Shown piece by piece: positions 41,875 to 50,044 of a stretch of 64,000 nt of DNA. The DNA lies in the NCBI GenBank assembly GCA_905188085.1, contig CAJJKN010000005.1:75777-139776 (forward strand), read 5' to 3'. The translations under genes and the position numbers were made by a program. Source of the stretch: an uncultured Bacillota bacterium (GTDB lineage: Bacteria > Bacillota > Clostridia > Christensenellales > QAND01). Each line of letters opens with the position of its first letter. The first letter of the stretch is position 1. The notes beneath the pieces were generated by a model. The model worked only from the letters and a program-made list of their open reading frames with translations, did not search any database and was not told where the DNA came from.

Positions 41875-41901
41875 TTAGCACTACCCTATCACGAGTGCTA
41901 A
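41875..41901. promoter_or_regulatory. CIRCE element (HrcA operator) in front of lon
   Basis: TTAGCACTA (41875-41883), nine bases, GAGTGCTAA (41893-41901). The consensus is TTAGCACTC-N9-GAGTGCTAA, so only one position differs. A TATACT -10-like hexamer lies between it and lon. CIRCE is well known at groE and dnaK operons; control of lon is less common. Confidence 0.88.
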
Positions 41902-41963
41902 TTCATGGAAAATTAAATTGTTTACCGTTTCGCCACGGATTTGCCATATTGCAATGCGCAGTA

Positions 41964-42554
41964 TCATTGCTTTTTTACCCAGCGCAGAAAGGTTTGGTGC
42001 GAAATATGCAGCTGCGAGGCCGCGTTGCGGGAGGAAATCTGTCCCCGGCGCCATTGGGTTTTCAATTCGTCAAACTGTTCCGGCACCGGCAGGCCGGGCC
42101 GCCCGAAGCGGATGCCCCGTGCTTTGGCGGCGGCAATGCCCTGCGCCTGGCGGCGCTTTAGGTTTTCCCGTTCCGCCTCGGCCACATAGCTTAGCACCTG
42201 CAGCGCCAGATCCGCCACAAACACGCCCATGGCGTCTTTGGAGGGGCGGGTGTTCAGCAGCGGCATATCCAACACCTGCACATCCACCCGCTTTTCCCTG
42301 GTCAGCAGCTGCCACTGCTGCAAAATCTCCTTATAATTGCGGCCCAGGCGGTCTATGCTCTGCACGACAAGCAGATCGCCCGGGCAAAGGCAGGACAACA
42401 GCGCGCGGTAGGCCGGGCGGTCAAATGTGCGGCCGGAGGCCCTGTCCACATAAATATGCGCGCGGTCCACCGGCACATCGGCCAGTGCGGCCAACTGCCT
42501 GTCCTCTTTTTGTTCGCGGGTAGAAACCCTCACATATCCATAAATTTCTGCCAT
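41964..42554 (-). CDS. Small serine recombinase (resolvase/invertase family)
   Basis: A 196-residue site-specific recombinase. The catalytic domain (1-135) starts IYGYVRVSTREQKEDRQ with the nucleophilic Ser in RVSTREQ; VDRASGRTFDRPAYRALLSCL, GDLLVVQSIDRLGRNY and AEAERENLKRRQAQGI follow. An HTH domain ends it (QISSRNAASQLHISHQTFLRWVKK). The start at 42554 has GGAGAG upstream. It lies alone between lon and clpX with no inverted repeats or transposon genes visible next to it, so it may act on a distant invertible site rather than being part of a mobile element. Confidence 0.9.
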   Translation of the reverse strand: MAEIYGYVRVSTREQKEDRQLAALADVPVDRAHIYVDRASGRTFDRPAYRALLSCLCPGDLLVVQSIDRLGRNYKEILQQWQLLTREKRVDVQVLDMPLLNTRPSKDAMGVFVADLALQVLSYVAEAERENLKRRQAQGIAAAKARGIRFGRPGLPVPEQFDELKTQWRRGQISSRNAASQLHISHQTFLRWVKKQ

Positions 42555-42705
42555 TGCGCTCTCCTTTCCCGGGGCCGGAACACGGCGAAGCGGTCCCTTT
42601 ATCCCTAGGAAACCACACGGGGGATACAATTCTTGTCGAAAGGTGCCGAATGGCGCAGAAAAAAATAGAGCAAAGAAGATTTCTTTGCTCTATTACATTT
42701 GTTTC

Positions 42706-43971
42706 TTATTGCCCGGAGCCCAGGGCTTTGGGCTCTTCGGCGGGCCTTGCCGAAAGGCGCGGCGGTTTTTTCATCGTCACGCATTCTTTTGTGATGGTAC
42801 ACACGCCCACATCCTCTCTGGAGGGGATTTCATACATCACATCCAGCATGGTATCTTCCAAAATGGCGCGCAGGCCGCGTGCGCCGGTTTTGCGCTCTAT
42901 GGCCTTATCGGCAATGGCGCTGAGCGCGTCTTTGGTAAAGACAAGCTCCACATCGTCCATGGCCAACAGCTTTTGGTATTGTTTGACCAGCGCATTTTTC
43001 GGCTCCGTCAAAATGCGAACCAGCGCATTTTTATCCAGAGAATGCAGCGTAACCACCACCGGCAGCCGGCCGACAAATTCCGGGATCAGACCGAATTTCA
43101 ACAGGTCCTCCGGCAGCAGCTGCTCTAAGGTATGGCCGATCTCTTTTTCGGCTTTGCGCTGAATATCCGCACCGAAGCCCATGGTCTTTTTGCCGGTGCG
43201 CTCTTCGATGATCTTTTCAATGCCATCAAACGCGCCGCCCACGATAAAGAGAATGTTGGTGGTGTCGATCTGGATAAATTCCTGCTGCGGGTGCTTGCGG
43301 CCGCCCTGCGGCGGCACAGAAGCCACAGTGCCCTCTAGAATTTTCAGCAGCGCTTGCTGCACGCCTTCGCCGGAAACGTCGCGCGTGATGCTGGGGTTTT
43401 CGCTCTTGCGGGCGATCTTGTCGATTTCATCGATATAGATGATGCCCTTTTCCGCGCGCTCCACATCATAATCCGCGGCCTGAATGAGCTTTAGCAAAAT
43501 ATTTTCCACGTCTTCGCCGACATAGCCCGCCTCCGTGAGGCTGGTGGCGTCTGCAATGGCAAAGGGCACATTCAAAATGCGGGCCAGCGTTTGGGCCAGC
43601 ATGGTTTTGCCGCAGCCCGTGGGGCCCAGCATCAGGATGTTGGATTTTTGCAATTCCACATCGTCGTCCTCCTGCTGGGGGGCGCTGATGCGTTTGTAGT
43701 GGTTATACACCGCCACGGCCAGGTTTTTCTTGGCCTGTTCCTGCCCGATGACATAATCGTTTAAGATCTGCATCATTTCCTGCGGGCGGGGCAGTTCGTT
43801 CATCTCCACATGGGGGGCTTCGGAATAGTCCTCCTCGATGATTTCGCGGCACAGCTCCACGCATTCATCGCAGATAAACACGCCGGGGCCGGCCACCAGG
43901 CGGCGCACCTGTTCTTGCGGCTTGCCACAAAACGAGCAGACAGGCCGGTTGATTCTTTCGTCGTTGGCCAT
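42706..43971 (-). CDS. clpX: ATP-dependent unfoldase ClpX
   Basis: A 421-residue ClpX. The N-terminal zinc-binding domain has VCSFCGKPQEQVRR and FICDECVELC (four Cys). The AAA+ core has MLGPTGCGKTMLAQTLA, GIIYIDEIDKIARK, RDVSGEGVQQALLK and VGGAFDGIEKII. The C-terminal part includes GLIPEFVGRLPV and the sensor-2 RKTGARGLRAI. The start at 43971 has AAGGAGG 8 bases upstream and directly abuts the clpP stop. It unfolds tagged proteins into ClpP. Confidence 0.97.
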   Translation of the reverse strand: MANDERINRPVCSFCGKPQEQVRRLVAGPGVFICDECVELCREIIEEDYSEAPHVEMNELPRPQEMMQILNDYVIGQEQAKKNLAVAVYNHYKRISAPQQEDDDVELQKSNILMLGPTGCGKTMLAQTLARILNVPFAIADATSLTEAGYVGEDVENILLKLIQAADYDVERAEKGIIYIDEIDKIARKSENPSITRDVSGEGVQQALLKILEGTVASVPPQGGRKHPQQEFIQIDTTNILFIVGGAFDGIEKIIEERTGKKTMGFGADIQRKAEKEIGHTLEQLLPEDLLKFGLIPEFVGRLPVVVTLHSLDKNALVRILTEPKNALVKQYQKLLAMDDVELVFTKDALSAIADKAIERKTGARGLRAILEDTMLDVMYEIPSREDVGVCTITKECVTMKKPPRLSARPAEEPKALGSGQ

Positions 43972-43972
43972 C

Positions 43973-44566
43973 TTACGCCTCCTTTTTGCCGGAGAGAACG
44001 ATTTCATCCACCAGGCCGTAGGCCTTGGCTTCTTCGGCATCCATATAATAATCGCGTTCCACATCCGCCGCAATCTTTTCCAGCGGCTGGCCGGTATGCT
44101 CTGCCAAAATGCGGTTCAGTTTGGCTTTTGTTTTGATGATCTGCTCCGCCACAATGGCCACATCCGTAGCCTGCCCCCGGGCGCCGCCGGAGGGCTGGTG
44201 GATCATAATTTCGGCATTGGGCAGCGCTTTGCGCTTGCCTTTTTGCCCGGCCGCCAGCAAAAACGCGCCCATGGACGCCGCCATGCCCACGCAGATGGTG
44301 GACACATCGCAGCGGATATACTGCATGGTATCGTAGATAGCAAAGCCGGATGTTACCGAGCCGCCGGGGCTGTTGATATACAGCATGATGTCGCGATCCG
44401 GATCTTCGGCTTCCAAAAACAACAGCTCTGCGATGATAATGCTGGCGCTATGATCGTTCACTTCCCCGTCCAAAAACACGATTCTGTCTTTGAGCAGGCG
44501 GGAATAGATATCATAACTGCGTTCGCCGCGGTTGGTCTGTTCTATGACAATGGGGACATAACTCAT
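43973..44566 (-). CDS. clpP: ATP-dependent Clp protease proteolytic subunit ClpP
   Basis: A 197-residue serine protease subunit. The catalytic Ser is in STICVGMAASMGAFLLAAG, His in PNAEIMIHQPSGGARGQATD and Asp in ERDYYMDAEEAKAYGLVDEI. The N-terminus YVPIVIEQTNRGERSYDIYSRLLKDRIV matches the family after normal processing. It follows tig by about 25 bases; the tig-clpP-clpX-lon series is a classic Firmicute proteostasis cluster. Confidence 0.98.
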   Translation of the reverse strand: MSYVPIVIEQTNRGERSYDIYSRLLKDRIVFLDGEVNDHSASIIIAELLFLEAEDPDRDIMLYINSPGGSVTSGFAIYDTMQYIRCDVSTICVGMAASMGAFLLAAGQKGKRKALPNAEIMIHQPSGGARGQATDVAIVAEQIIKTKAKLNRILAEHTGQPLEKIAADVERDYYMDAEEAKAYGLVDEIVLSGKKEA

Positions 44567-44591
44567 CCGTTTTCCTCCTTTGCCCTAAAGA

Positions 44592-46139
44592 TTATTCCGC
44601 ATCCTCCGCTTTCTTGACGGTTTTTTTGGCCGGCGCTTTTTTGGCTGCGGGCTTTTCGCCGTCTTCTTTTTTGGCTGCGGTTTTCTTGGCGGCCGGCTTT
44701 TTGGCCTTGGTTTCCTTTTCGGCCTCATCCTTTTTCGCCGCCGTTTTCTTGGCAGCGGTCTTTTTCGCCGTCGTCTTTTTGGGCTTTTCTTCTCCGTCTT
44801 CGGCCTTTTTCGCCGTTGCTTTCTTGGCCTTTTTGGGGGCCTGTTCTTTTTTCTCTACGAGCTTGGCGTTTTCCACCAGGAAGGCCAAGGTTTTTTCAAT
44901 GGCCACGTCTTCGGCGATATAGCCGCGATCCTGCTCGGTCAGGTTCTTTTTGAACGTTTCGGGATCCTGGTTATAGCGCTTTGCGTATTCTTCGGCCTTG
45001 GCTTCCACTTCTTCGTCGGAAGCGGCAAAGCCCTCGGCTTTGGTAATGGCATCCAGCACAACCTGGTTGGTGCAGCGGCGCAGCGCGTCGTTCCGGGTGG
45101 ATTCGCGCAGCTGTTCGGCTGTCATGCCGGTATATTTGCAATATTCGTTGAGGTCCAGCCCCTGATACATCAAACGCTGGGCAAAATCGCGCAGCAGGTT
45201 ATCCATCTGGCCTTCCACCATGGCATCCGGAATTTCCAGTTTGGCGTTTTGGGCCGCCGCCTGCAGCGCCTGGTTTTGCAGGCTCACTTTGGCCTGCTGT
45301 TCGGCCGCTTCTGTCAGTTTGGCCCGAATGTCCTCTTTCCATTCTGCCAAAGTGTCAAATTCGCTGGCGTCTTTGGCCAAATCGTCATCCACATCCGGCA
45401 GTTCTTTTTCGCGCACTTCGTGCACCAACACTTCAAACACAGCGTCTTTGCCGGCCAATTCTTTGGCATGATATTGCTCGGGGAATTTTACCGGGATTTC
45501 GCGGGCTTGTTCTTTTTCTACGCCGACCATGCCCTCTTCAAACCCGGGGATAAACTGACCGGAGCCGATATCCAGCGTGGCGCCTTTGGCTTCGCCGCCT
45601 TCAAAATAAGTATCGCCCACTTTGCCTTTATAGTCAAAAATAATGCGGTCGCCCATTTGGATGGGGCGGTCTACCTCGATATAGCGCACGCGATCCTGGC
45701 GGGCATGTTCCAATTCGTGCTCCACCATTTCATCGGTCACGGTTGTATCCACTTTCTGCAATTCCAGGCCTTTGTATGCGCCCAGTTCCACTTCCGGATA
45801 CACGGCCACGATAAACACCAGCGGCACATCCGCGCCGGGCTTGTACGCCTCTTCCAGCGAAACCGCCGGGCGGCCGACCAATTCCAGGTCATGTTCTTTC
45901 AAGGCTTCTTCCAAAAACTTCGGAGCCACTTCGTCCACAGCGCCTTCTACAAAAACATCCGGCCCATAGAAATTTTCAATGACCCTGCGCGGTGCTTTGC
46001 CCTTGCGGAAGCCCTGCACGCTGAAATAGCCGCGCTGTTTTTGGTAGGCGGTATTCATAGCCGCGTTAAACTGGTCCGCCGGAACGGTAAGACGGATTTC
46101 TACGGTGGATTTTTCTAACTTTTTGACGGTCGATGCCAT
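44592..46139 (-). CDS. tig: Trigger factor with long histone H1-like Lys/Ala tail
   Basis: About 515 residues; ordinary trigger factor is about 430. The ribosome-binding domain has FRKGKAPRRVIENFYG, the loop that contacts L23; the FKBP-type PPIase domain spans about 150-245 (MGDRIIFDYKGKVGDTYFEGGEAKGATLDIGSGQFIPGFEEGMVG); the C-terminal chaperone domain follows to about 425. The last approx. 85 residues are repeats of the type KKTAAKK and KKPAAKKTAAKK mixed with EDGEKP, like histone H1 or HU tails. The start at 46139 has AGGAGGAG upstream. The tail is in frame and keeps the same codon use. A good TTGCGA-N17-TATAAT promoter lies about 65 bases upstream. Confidence 0.95.
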   Translation of the reverse strand: MASTVKKLEKSTVEIRLTVPADQFNAAMNTAYQKQRGYFSVQGFRKGKAPRRVIENFYGPDVFVEGAVDEVAPKFLEEALKEHDLELVGRPAVSLEEAYKPGADVPLVFIVAVYPEVELGAYKGLELQKVDTTVTDEMVEHELEHARQDRVRYIEVDRPIQMGDRIIFDYKGKVGDTYFEGGEAKGATLDIGSGQFIPGFEEGMVGVEKEQAREIPVKFPEQYHAKELAGKDAVFEVLVHEVREKELPDVDDDLAKDASEFDTLAEWKEDIRAKLTEAAEQQAKVSLQNQALQAAAQNAKLEIPDAMVEGQMDNLLRDFAQRLMYQGLDLNEYCKYTGMTAEQLRESTRNDALRRCTNQVVLDAITKAEGFAASDEEVEAKAEEYAKRYNQDPETFKKNLTEQDRGYIAEDVAIEKTLAFLVENAKLVEKKEQAPKKAKKATAKKAEDGEEKPKKTTAKKTAAKKTAAKKDEAEKETKAKKPAAKKTAAKKEDGEKPAAKKAPAKKTVKKAEDAE

Positions 46140-46203
46140 AAATGGTTCTCCTCCTAAAGGATGCCCGCCGGGCACCCGTATTTTTCCTTCGTTTCAGCAT
46201 TTG

Positions 46204-46232
46204 ATTATATGCCATTTTCCGCGATTTCGCAA
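46204..46232 (-). promoter_or_regulatory. Promoter of tig-clpP-clpX
   Basis: Minus strand TTGCGA (46232-46227), 17 bases, TATAAT (46209-46204). No CtsR heptamer repeat is visible around it. Confidence 0.65.
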
Positions 46233-46267
46233 CAAAATTCCTGTTTGCAAAGGCGGTTTGCCCCAAA

Positions 46268-46305
46268 AGGGAGGCCCGCCGGCGCCAAACGGCGCCCGCG
46301 GACCG
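46268..46305 (-). terminator. Terminator after RNase P RNA
   Basis: A very GC-rich hairpin (GGTCCGCGGGCGCC with GGCGCCGGCGGGCC) followed by TCCCTTTT on the minus strand, about 10 bases beyond the RNA 3' end. Confidence 0.65.
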
Positions 46306-46315
46306 AAAAAACAAT

Positions 46316-46660
46316 GCGAGCAAGTCTATAAGCCGAGTTCTGTATTGGATGGCCATCTGTCTAGGCGCGCGGTTGCCAGCGCGCTCAAGCGGGTTTCCCG
46401 GGGGGCGTGACGGGCCGCCACATTGTGCCCCTCTATTTCCTTGCACCAGGTGGGGTTTACATAGCGGACAAGTCGCCAAGCCGCTGGTGAGCTCTTACCT
46501 CGCCTTTCCACCCTTACGTCCCCCCAAAGGGGGATTCGCGGTATCTCTCTGTTGCACTTTCCTTGAAGTCGCCTTCACTGGGAGTTACCCAGCACCCTGC
46601 CCTGCGGAGCTCGGACTTTCCTCGGACGCAAGCGCGCCCGCGGCCATCTGGCTTACTCGC
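46316..46660 (-). ncRNA. rnpB: RNase P RNA, bacterial class A
   Basis: The catalytic RNA of tRNA 5' maturation, about 345 nt. Read on the minus strand it has the conserved 5' block GAGGAAAGTCCGAGCTCC, the internal CAGTGAAGGC and AGGGTGGAAAGGCGAGGTAAGAG-type blocks, and the 3' block ACAGAACTCGGCTTA, all in order. The ends GCGAGTAAGCC and GGCTTA ... CTTGCTCGC pair as helix P1. It starts 7 bases past the stop of the Zn-ribbon gene, so its promoter must lie inside that gene. Exact ends are estimated from P1. Confidence 0.95.
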
Positions 46661-46666
46661 AAACTT

Positions 46667-47389
46667 TTACTCTGTCTGGTTCTGCCGGTCATACAAAATA
46701 CGGCCGCAGTTTTCACACTCCACAATTTCTTTTCCGTCTCTCAGCCGGCTGAGCGTTAAGCTCGGCAAAGACATATTGCACCCCTGGCATTGCTCGTTTT
46801 CCACCAGGGCCACGGGGTTTACCCTGTTTTTCTTAATCGCCTGATACTGCGCCAGCAGCGCCGGATCCAGCCCGGGCTCCATGGCTTTTAATTCAGCGTT
46901 CAGCCTGTCCAGTTCGGGCGTGGCCTTTTGCAGCTCTTCATCGTGGATGGCCTTGAGCCTGTCAAATTCGGCTTTGCCTTCCAGCATGTTGTTGCGCGCG
47001 GTTTTCAACACCTTTTCCGTGTTGTTGCCCAAATCCGCCACTTCCTGCAAAAGCTTTTTCTCTCCGTTTAAAGATTTTGTGGCCTCCTCCAGCTGGCGGA
47101 TGGCCTGGCGCACCTGCTTTAATTCGGTATAAGCGCCCTGTTCAATCTGGGCCTGCACATCCTCTGCCTTTTTCTGGCAAACGCGCAGCTCCTCATGAAT
47201 GCGGCGCAGTTCGCTCTGGCTTTTTTTCAACTGCTGTTCTAATCGTTTGATGCTGTTCTGCTGCTCCATGATTTGGCTGCGGACTTTGAGCAGTTTGTTC
47301 CGAGTTTCGGAATTTTTCAGGCCCCGTTCAAAGCGATACAGCGCCAGATCTGCTTTTTGATAGTTCCAAAGCGGCTCCAATTGGATCAT
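46667..47389 (-). CDS. Coiled-coil zinc-ribbon protein (COG1579 family)
   Basis: About 240 residues. A long antiparallel coiled coil (about 10-185, e.g. NSIKRLEQQLKKSQSELRRIHEELRVCQKKAEDVQ) is followed by a C4 zinc ribbon, CQGCNMSLPSLTLSRL and VECENCGRILYD. This is the CT398/COG1579 family, often found next to NIF3-like genes, as here. Its role is unclear; a nucleic-acid-binding or flagellar-chaperone-like function has been proposed for relatives. The start at 47389 has AGAGGTGA upstream. The nif3 terminator stands in front of it, so it probably has its own promoter. Confidence 0.85.
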   Translation of the reverse strand: MIQLEPLWNYQKADLALYRFERGLKNSETRNKLLKVRSQIMEQQNSIKRLEQQLKKSQSELRRIHEELRVCQKKAEDVQAQIEQGAYTELKQVRQAIRQLEEATKSLNGEKKLLQEVADLGNNTEKVLKTARNNMLEGKAEFDRLKAIHDEELQKATPELDRLNAELKAMEPGLDPALLAQYQAIKKNRVNPVALVENEQCQGCNMSLPSLTLSRLRDGKEIVECENCGRILYDRQNQTE

Positions 47390-47433
47390 GAAGGTCACCT
47401 CTGCTTTCTTCAAAATTCTCTCTCTATGCTAGG

Positions 47434-47461
47434 CAAAAAACAAGAGCCTGCGGGCTCTTGT
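47434..47461 (-). terminator. Terminator after the NIF3-like gene
   Basis: Minus strand CAAGAGCC pairs perfectly with GGCTCTTG around a 4-base loop and is followed by TTTTTT. The hairpin begins immediately after the stop codon. Confidence 0.88.
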
Positions 47462-48267
47462 CACACTTGATGAAACACATCCTTACCGGCATGCGCGGTA
47501 TACAATCGCACATTACATTTTAGCTCATCCAGGCGGCTTTGTAAAGTTTGCGTCCAGATTTCACAGCAGGATTTTTCCGTATCAAAATGGCCGGCGTCTA
47601 TCACACACAGGCCGGCGGCCACGGCGTCAAGCGCGTCGTTATACGCCACATCGGACGTAACAATGCAGTCTATCCCCTGCTGCATGGCAAAATGCTCCAC
47701 CGCTTTGAGCCCGCTGCCCGAAGCTGCCAGCACCGTGCGGATCGGTTTTTCGCCGTCGCCGGCATATTTTACGCAGCCCGCGGAAAACGCCTGTTTGGCC
47801 TTTTGCGCCAAAGCGGACAGCGGCATCGGCTCTATTTTACCCCAGCGACCGTAGCCCGCGTCCTCCTCGCCGGGCTGCAAAACCGGCTGCACATCAGAAA
47901 GCGCCAGCTTTTGCGCCATGGCGTGGCACAGGCCGTATTCGGCATAATCCAGGTTGGTATGCGTGCTGATAAGCGCGATGTTTTCCCGAATCAACCGCCG
48001 CACCGCGCGCTGCGCGCCAAACTGCTCCACCACCTGCTTTAGCGGGCGAAACAGCAGCGGATGATGCGAAACAATGCATTCGCAGCCCTTTTCCGCCGCC
48101 TCTTTGACCACAGCCTCCGTACAATCCACGCAGAACAGAATGCCGGTGATGGGCCGGGCAAAATCGCCGATTTGCAGGCCGCTGTTGTCCCAGGCGGACG
48201 CGGCGCTAAACGGGGCAAATTCATCCAAAAGGCGCATCAGCTGCGCCAAGGAAACAGATGACGTCAT
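47461..48267 (-). CDS. NIF3/YqfO-like dinuclear metal-centre protein
   Basis: A 268-residue member of the NIF3 (DUF34) family. Metal ligands appear in CIVSHHPLLFRPLK and ISTHTNLDYAEYGL near the N-terminus and in VIDAGHFDTEKSCCEIW near the C-terminus. It is the short form, without the PII-like insertion of B. subtilis YqfO. The function is still debated; relatives hydrolyse cyclic or nucleotide substrates or handle metals. It follows trmK by one base (GGAGGAAG at the start), a pairing conserved widely across Firmicutes. Confidence 0.92.
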   Translation of the reverse strand: MTSSVSLAQLMRLLDEFAPFSAASAWDNSGLQIGDFARPITGILFCVDCTEAVVKEAAEKGCECIVSHHPLLFRPLKQVVEQFGAQRAVRRLIRENIALISTHTNLDYAEYGLCHAMAQKLALSDVQPVLQPGEEDAGYGRWGKIEPMPLSALAQKAKQAFSAGCVKYAGDGEKPIRTVLAASGSGLKAVEHFAMQQGIDCIVTSDVAYNDALDAVAAGLCVIDAGHFDTEKSCCEIWTQTLQSRLDELKCNVRLYTAHAGKDVFHQV

Positions 48268-48268
48268 G

Positions 48269-48931
48269 TTATTCTTCCTCCAGATAAGCGGTCAGCGCCT
48301 GCAGGCGCGCCGCTGCTTTTTGCTGATTTTCTCCGCCGCCCTTGTGCATAAGCGCCCTTTGCAGCACGCCGCACAGCCATTTTGTATAGCTGAGGGTAAC
48401 GGGGTCCCGTCGGGCGCTGTTGAGGGGACCGATCTCTGCCGCCGCGCCCGAAAGCGGCGCCTGACAGCCCGGCACCAGGCGGATCAGCGGAAAAAACCGC
48501 CCGTTTTCCCGGACAATACACTCCTCCTCCACGCATAGGCCCAGTTCGGGCAGCGCGTGATACAGCGCTTCGCGGTGGCTGGCAGGCTGCACCACCAGGC
48601 ATTGCATGGAAAGGGCCGTTTTGTTTTGCGCGCGCAGAATTTCCAAAATCGTGCGCCCGCCCATGCCCAAAATGGCCGCGGCCTGTGCAGGCTCGGCAAA
48701 GGATAGGCCGTCGCAGCAGAAAAACGAAGCACGGCCGGCCAGGTTTGCCTGCGCCAGCCTTGTTTTGGCCTTTTCCAGCGAAGGGGCGCTGATATCCGAC
48801 GCCACGACATGTTCGCATTTGCCCCGGGTCAGCAACGCCAGGGTCAGCAGCCCGTGATCGCAGCCCACATCCGCAATGCAGCGGCAGACGGGCAAAAGAT
48901 CCAGCGCGGTTTGCAGGCGTTTGGAAAGCAT
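48269..48931 (-). CDS. trmK: tRNA (adenine22-N1)-methyltransferase TrmK
   Basis: A 220-residue SAM methyltransferase (YqfN family). Motif I is CIADVGCDHGLLTLALL, followed by VVASDISAPSLEKAKTRL, then FFCCDGLSF and AAILGMGGRTILEIL, where the GMGG segment is characteristic of TrmK. It methylates A22 in the D-loop of tRNAs. AAGGAGGG lies 6 bases before the ATG. In many Firmicutes trmK directly follows rpoD; here a repeat-rich kilobase lies between them. Confidence 0.94.
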   Translation of the reverse strand: MLSKRLQTALDLLPVCRCIADVGCDHGLLTLALLTRGKCEHVVASDISAPSLEKAKTRLAQANLAGRASFFCCDGLSFAEPAQAAAILGMGGRTILEILRAQNKTALSMQCLVVQPASHREALYHALPELGLCVEEECIVRENGRFFPLIRLVPGCQAPLSGAAAEIGPLNSARRDPVTLSYTKWLCGVLQRALMHKGGGENQQKAAARLQALTAYLEEE

Positions 48932-49142
48932 GCGCTCCCTCCTTTTGAATAAGCGTAAAAAGGAAGCAGCGCACTCTGCTCCCTTTTCGGGGTTGGCCCG
49001 GTATACGGGCCGATCCGATTTCTTGTTTTTATTTTATCATATCCGTCTACCCCGCCGCAACCGGAGGGGCGCCCGCCTGCCATCGAATCGCAAAGCGAAC
49101 TGAAAGACCCCGCTTTGCGCCCTGCAAATACAGTGCCTATAT

Positions 49143-49990
49143 AATAGGAAAGAAACGGCCGCGGCAAGCGCAAAAATGGCGGGAAGACCCAACGGCAGTC
49201 TGTACCCGATTCCGGCATCCATGGATTTTGCATTCGGTCAAACGCCTGGCGCCGGGCAAATTGCCCGGTCTTTTGCCCTCTTTCGTTTTTCGCCCGAAGA
49301 GACGAGTAATGAGAATTTTGCCTGGCACACCCCCAATATTACCCCCAGCGCGACGGTGGGCAAGCTGTGCCCGCTGCCGATGCCGGCCAAGGTTTCTGTA
49401 TCCGGCCAACGCTCTGTCCCGGGTATCTTCCTCTGTTTTCTGCCCTCTTTCGCTTTTCGCCCGAAGGGAAGTTTTTCTGAGGGCTTTTCAATTTAAGATG
49501 AATGAGGAACAAAAGCTTCGTCAAGTACCTTCTGCCGCCTATCTCAATCTAAAAGTTTGACGAGAAACGCAAACCCTGCCAACCAATATCTACCCTAGCG
49601 CGGCGGTGGAACGTCGCCCGCGCGGTGCTTTTTCTACTTCAGCTTGATGAGAAACGCACACTCTATCCCCCTGAGCAGGGGCTATCGAGGGGGACAGCGT
49701 CCCCGTCGAACGTTGAAAGGGGGTCAAGGGGGAACCATCGTAGGTTCCCCCTGCTTCTTTCGCTTCCTTTCCAGCGAGAAAGGAAGAATAAATAAAAAAC
49801 AATCTTTGTTCTTGTACAAACCCAGCTAGAAACGGGCTCTCTGCTTAGCACCTGCAAAAAACATCTTTCCTCTAAAAGCTGGACGAGAAACGTATCCTTC
49901 TCTCCGCACCTTCTACCCCCCATCCCAGCACAAAAGCCTAACGAGAAACGGATCTCCTTCCCGCTCCCCCCGCCTCTCCCCCAACACAAA
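49143..49990. repeat. Dispersed intergenic repeat region, copy A
   Basis: About 850 bases without a gene, filled with repeats shared with the window end (63600-64000). Shared pieces: a 52-bp identical core (49673-49724 = 63949-64000); TACC/CACCTTCTGCCGCCTATCTCAA followed by GA[CT]G[AG]GAAACG; and GCCAA-GTTTCT-ATCCGGCCA ... CTCTTTCGC-TTTCGCCCG. GAGAAACG-type motifs occur about four times inside the region. GGGGGAACC pairs with GGTTCCCCC (49728-49751), and GGGGAC/GTCCCC stems are present. This looks like a REP/MITE-like family without coding capacity. Confidence 0.75.
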
Positions 49991-50014
49991 AAGGACAGCG
50001 GAAACCCGCTGCCC
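49987..50014 (-). terminator. Terminator after rpoD
   Basis: Minus strand GGGCAGCGG pairs with CCGCTGTCC (one wobble) around TTT/GTTT and is followed by TTTTTG. It lies about 30 bases past the rpoD stop. Confidence 0.75.
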
Positions 50015-50044
50015 TGTGGCTTTGCTATAAACCGTGCGCCGGCT

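Noticed and set aside
48264..48974. Alternative 236-codon frame over trmK
   Set aside because: Arg/Ala/Gly-rich shadow; the trmK frame has SAM-binding motifs and a strong ribosome site.
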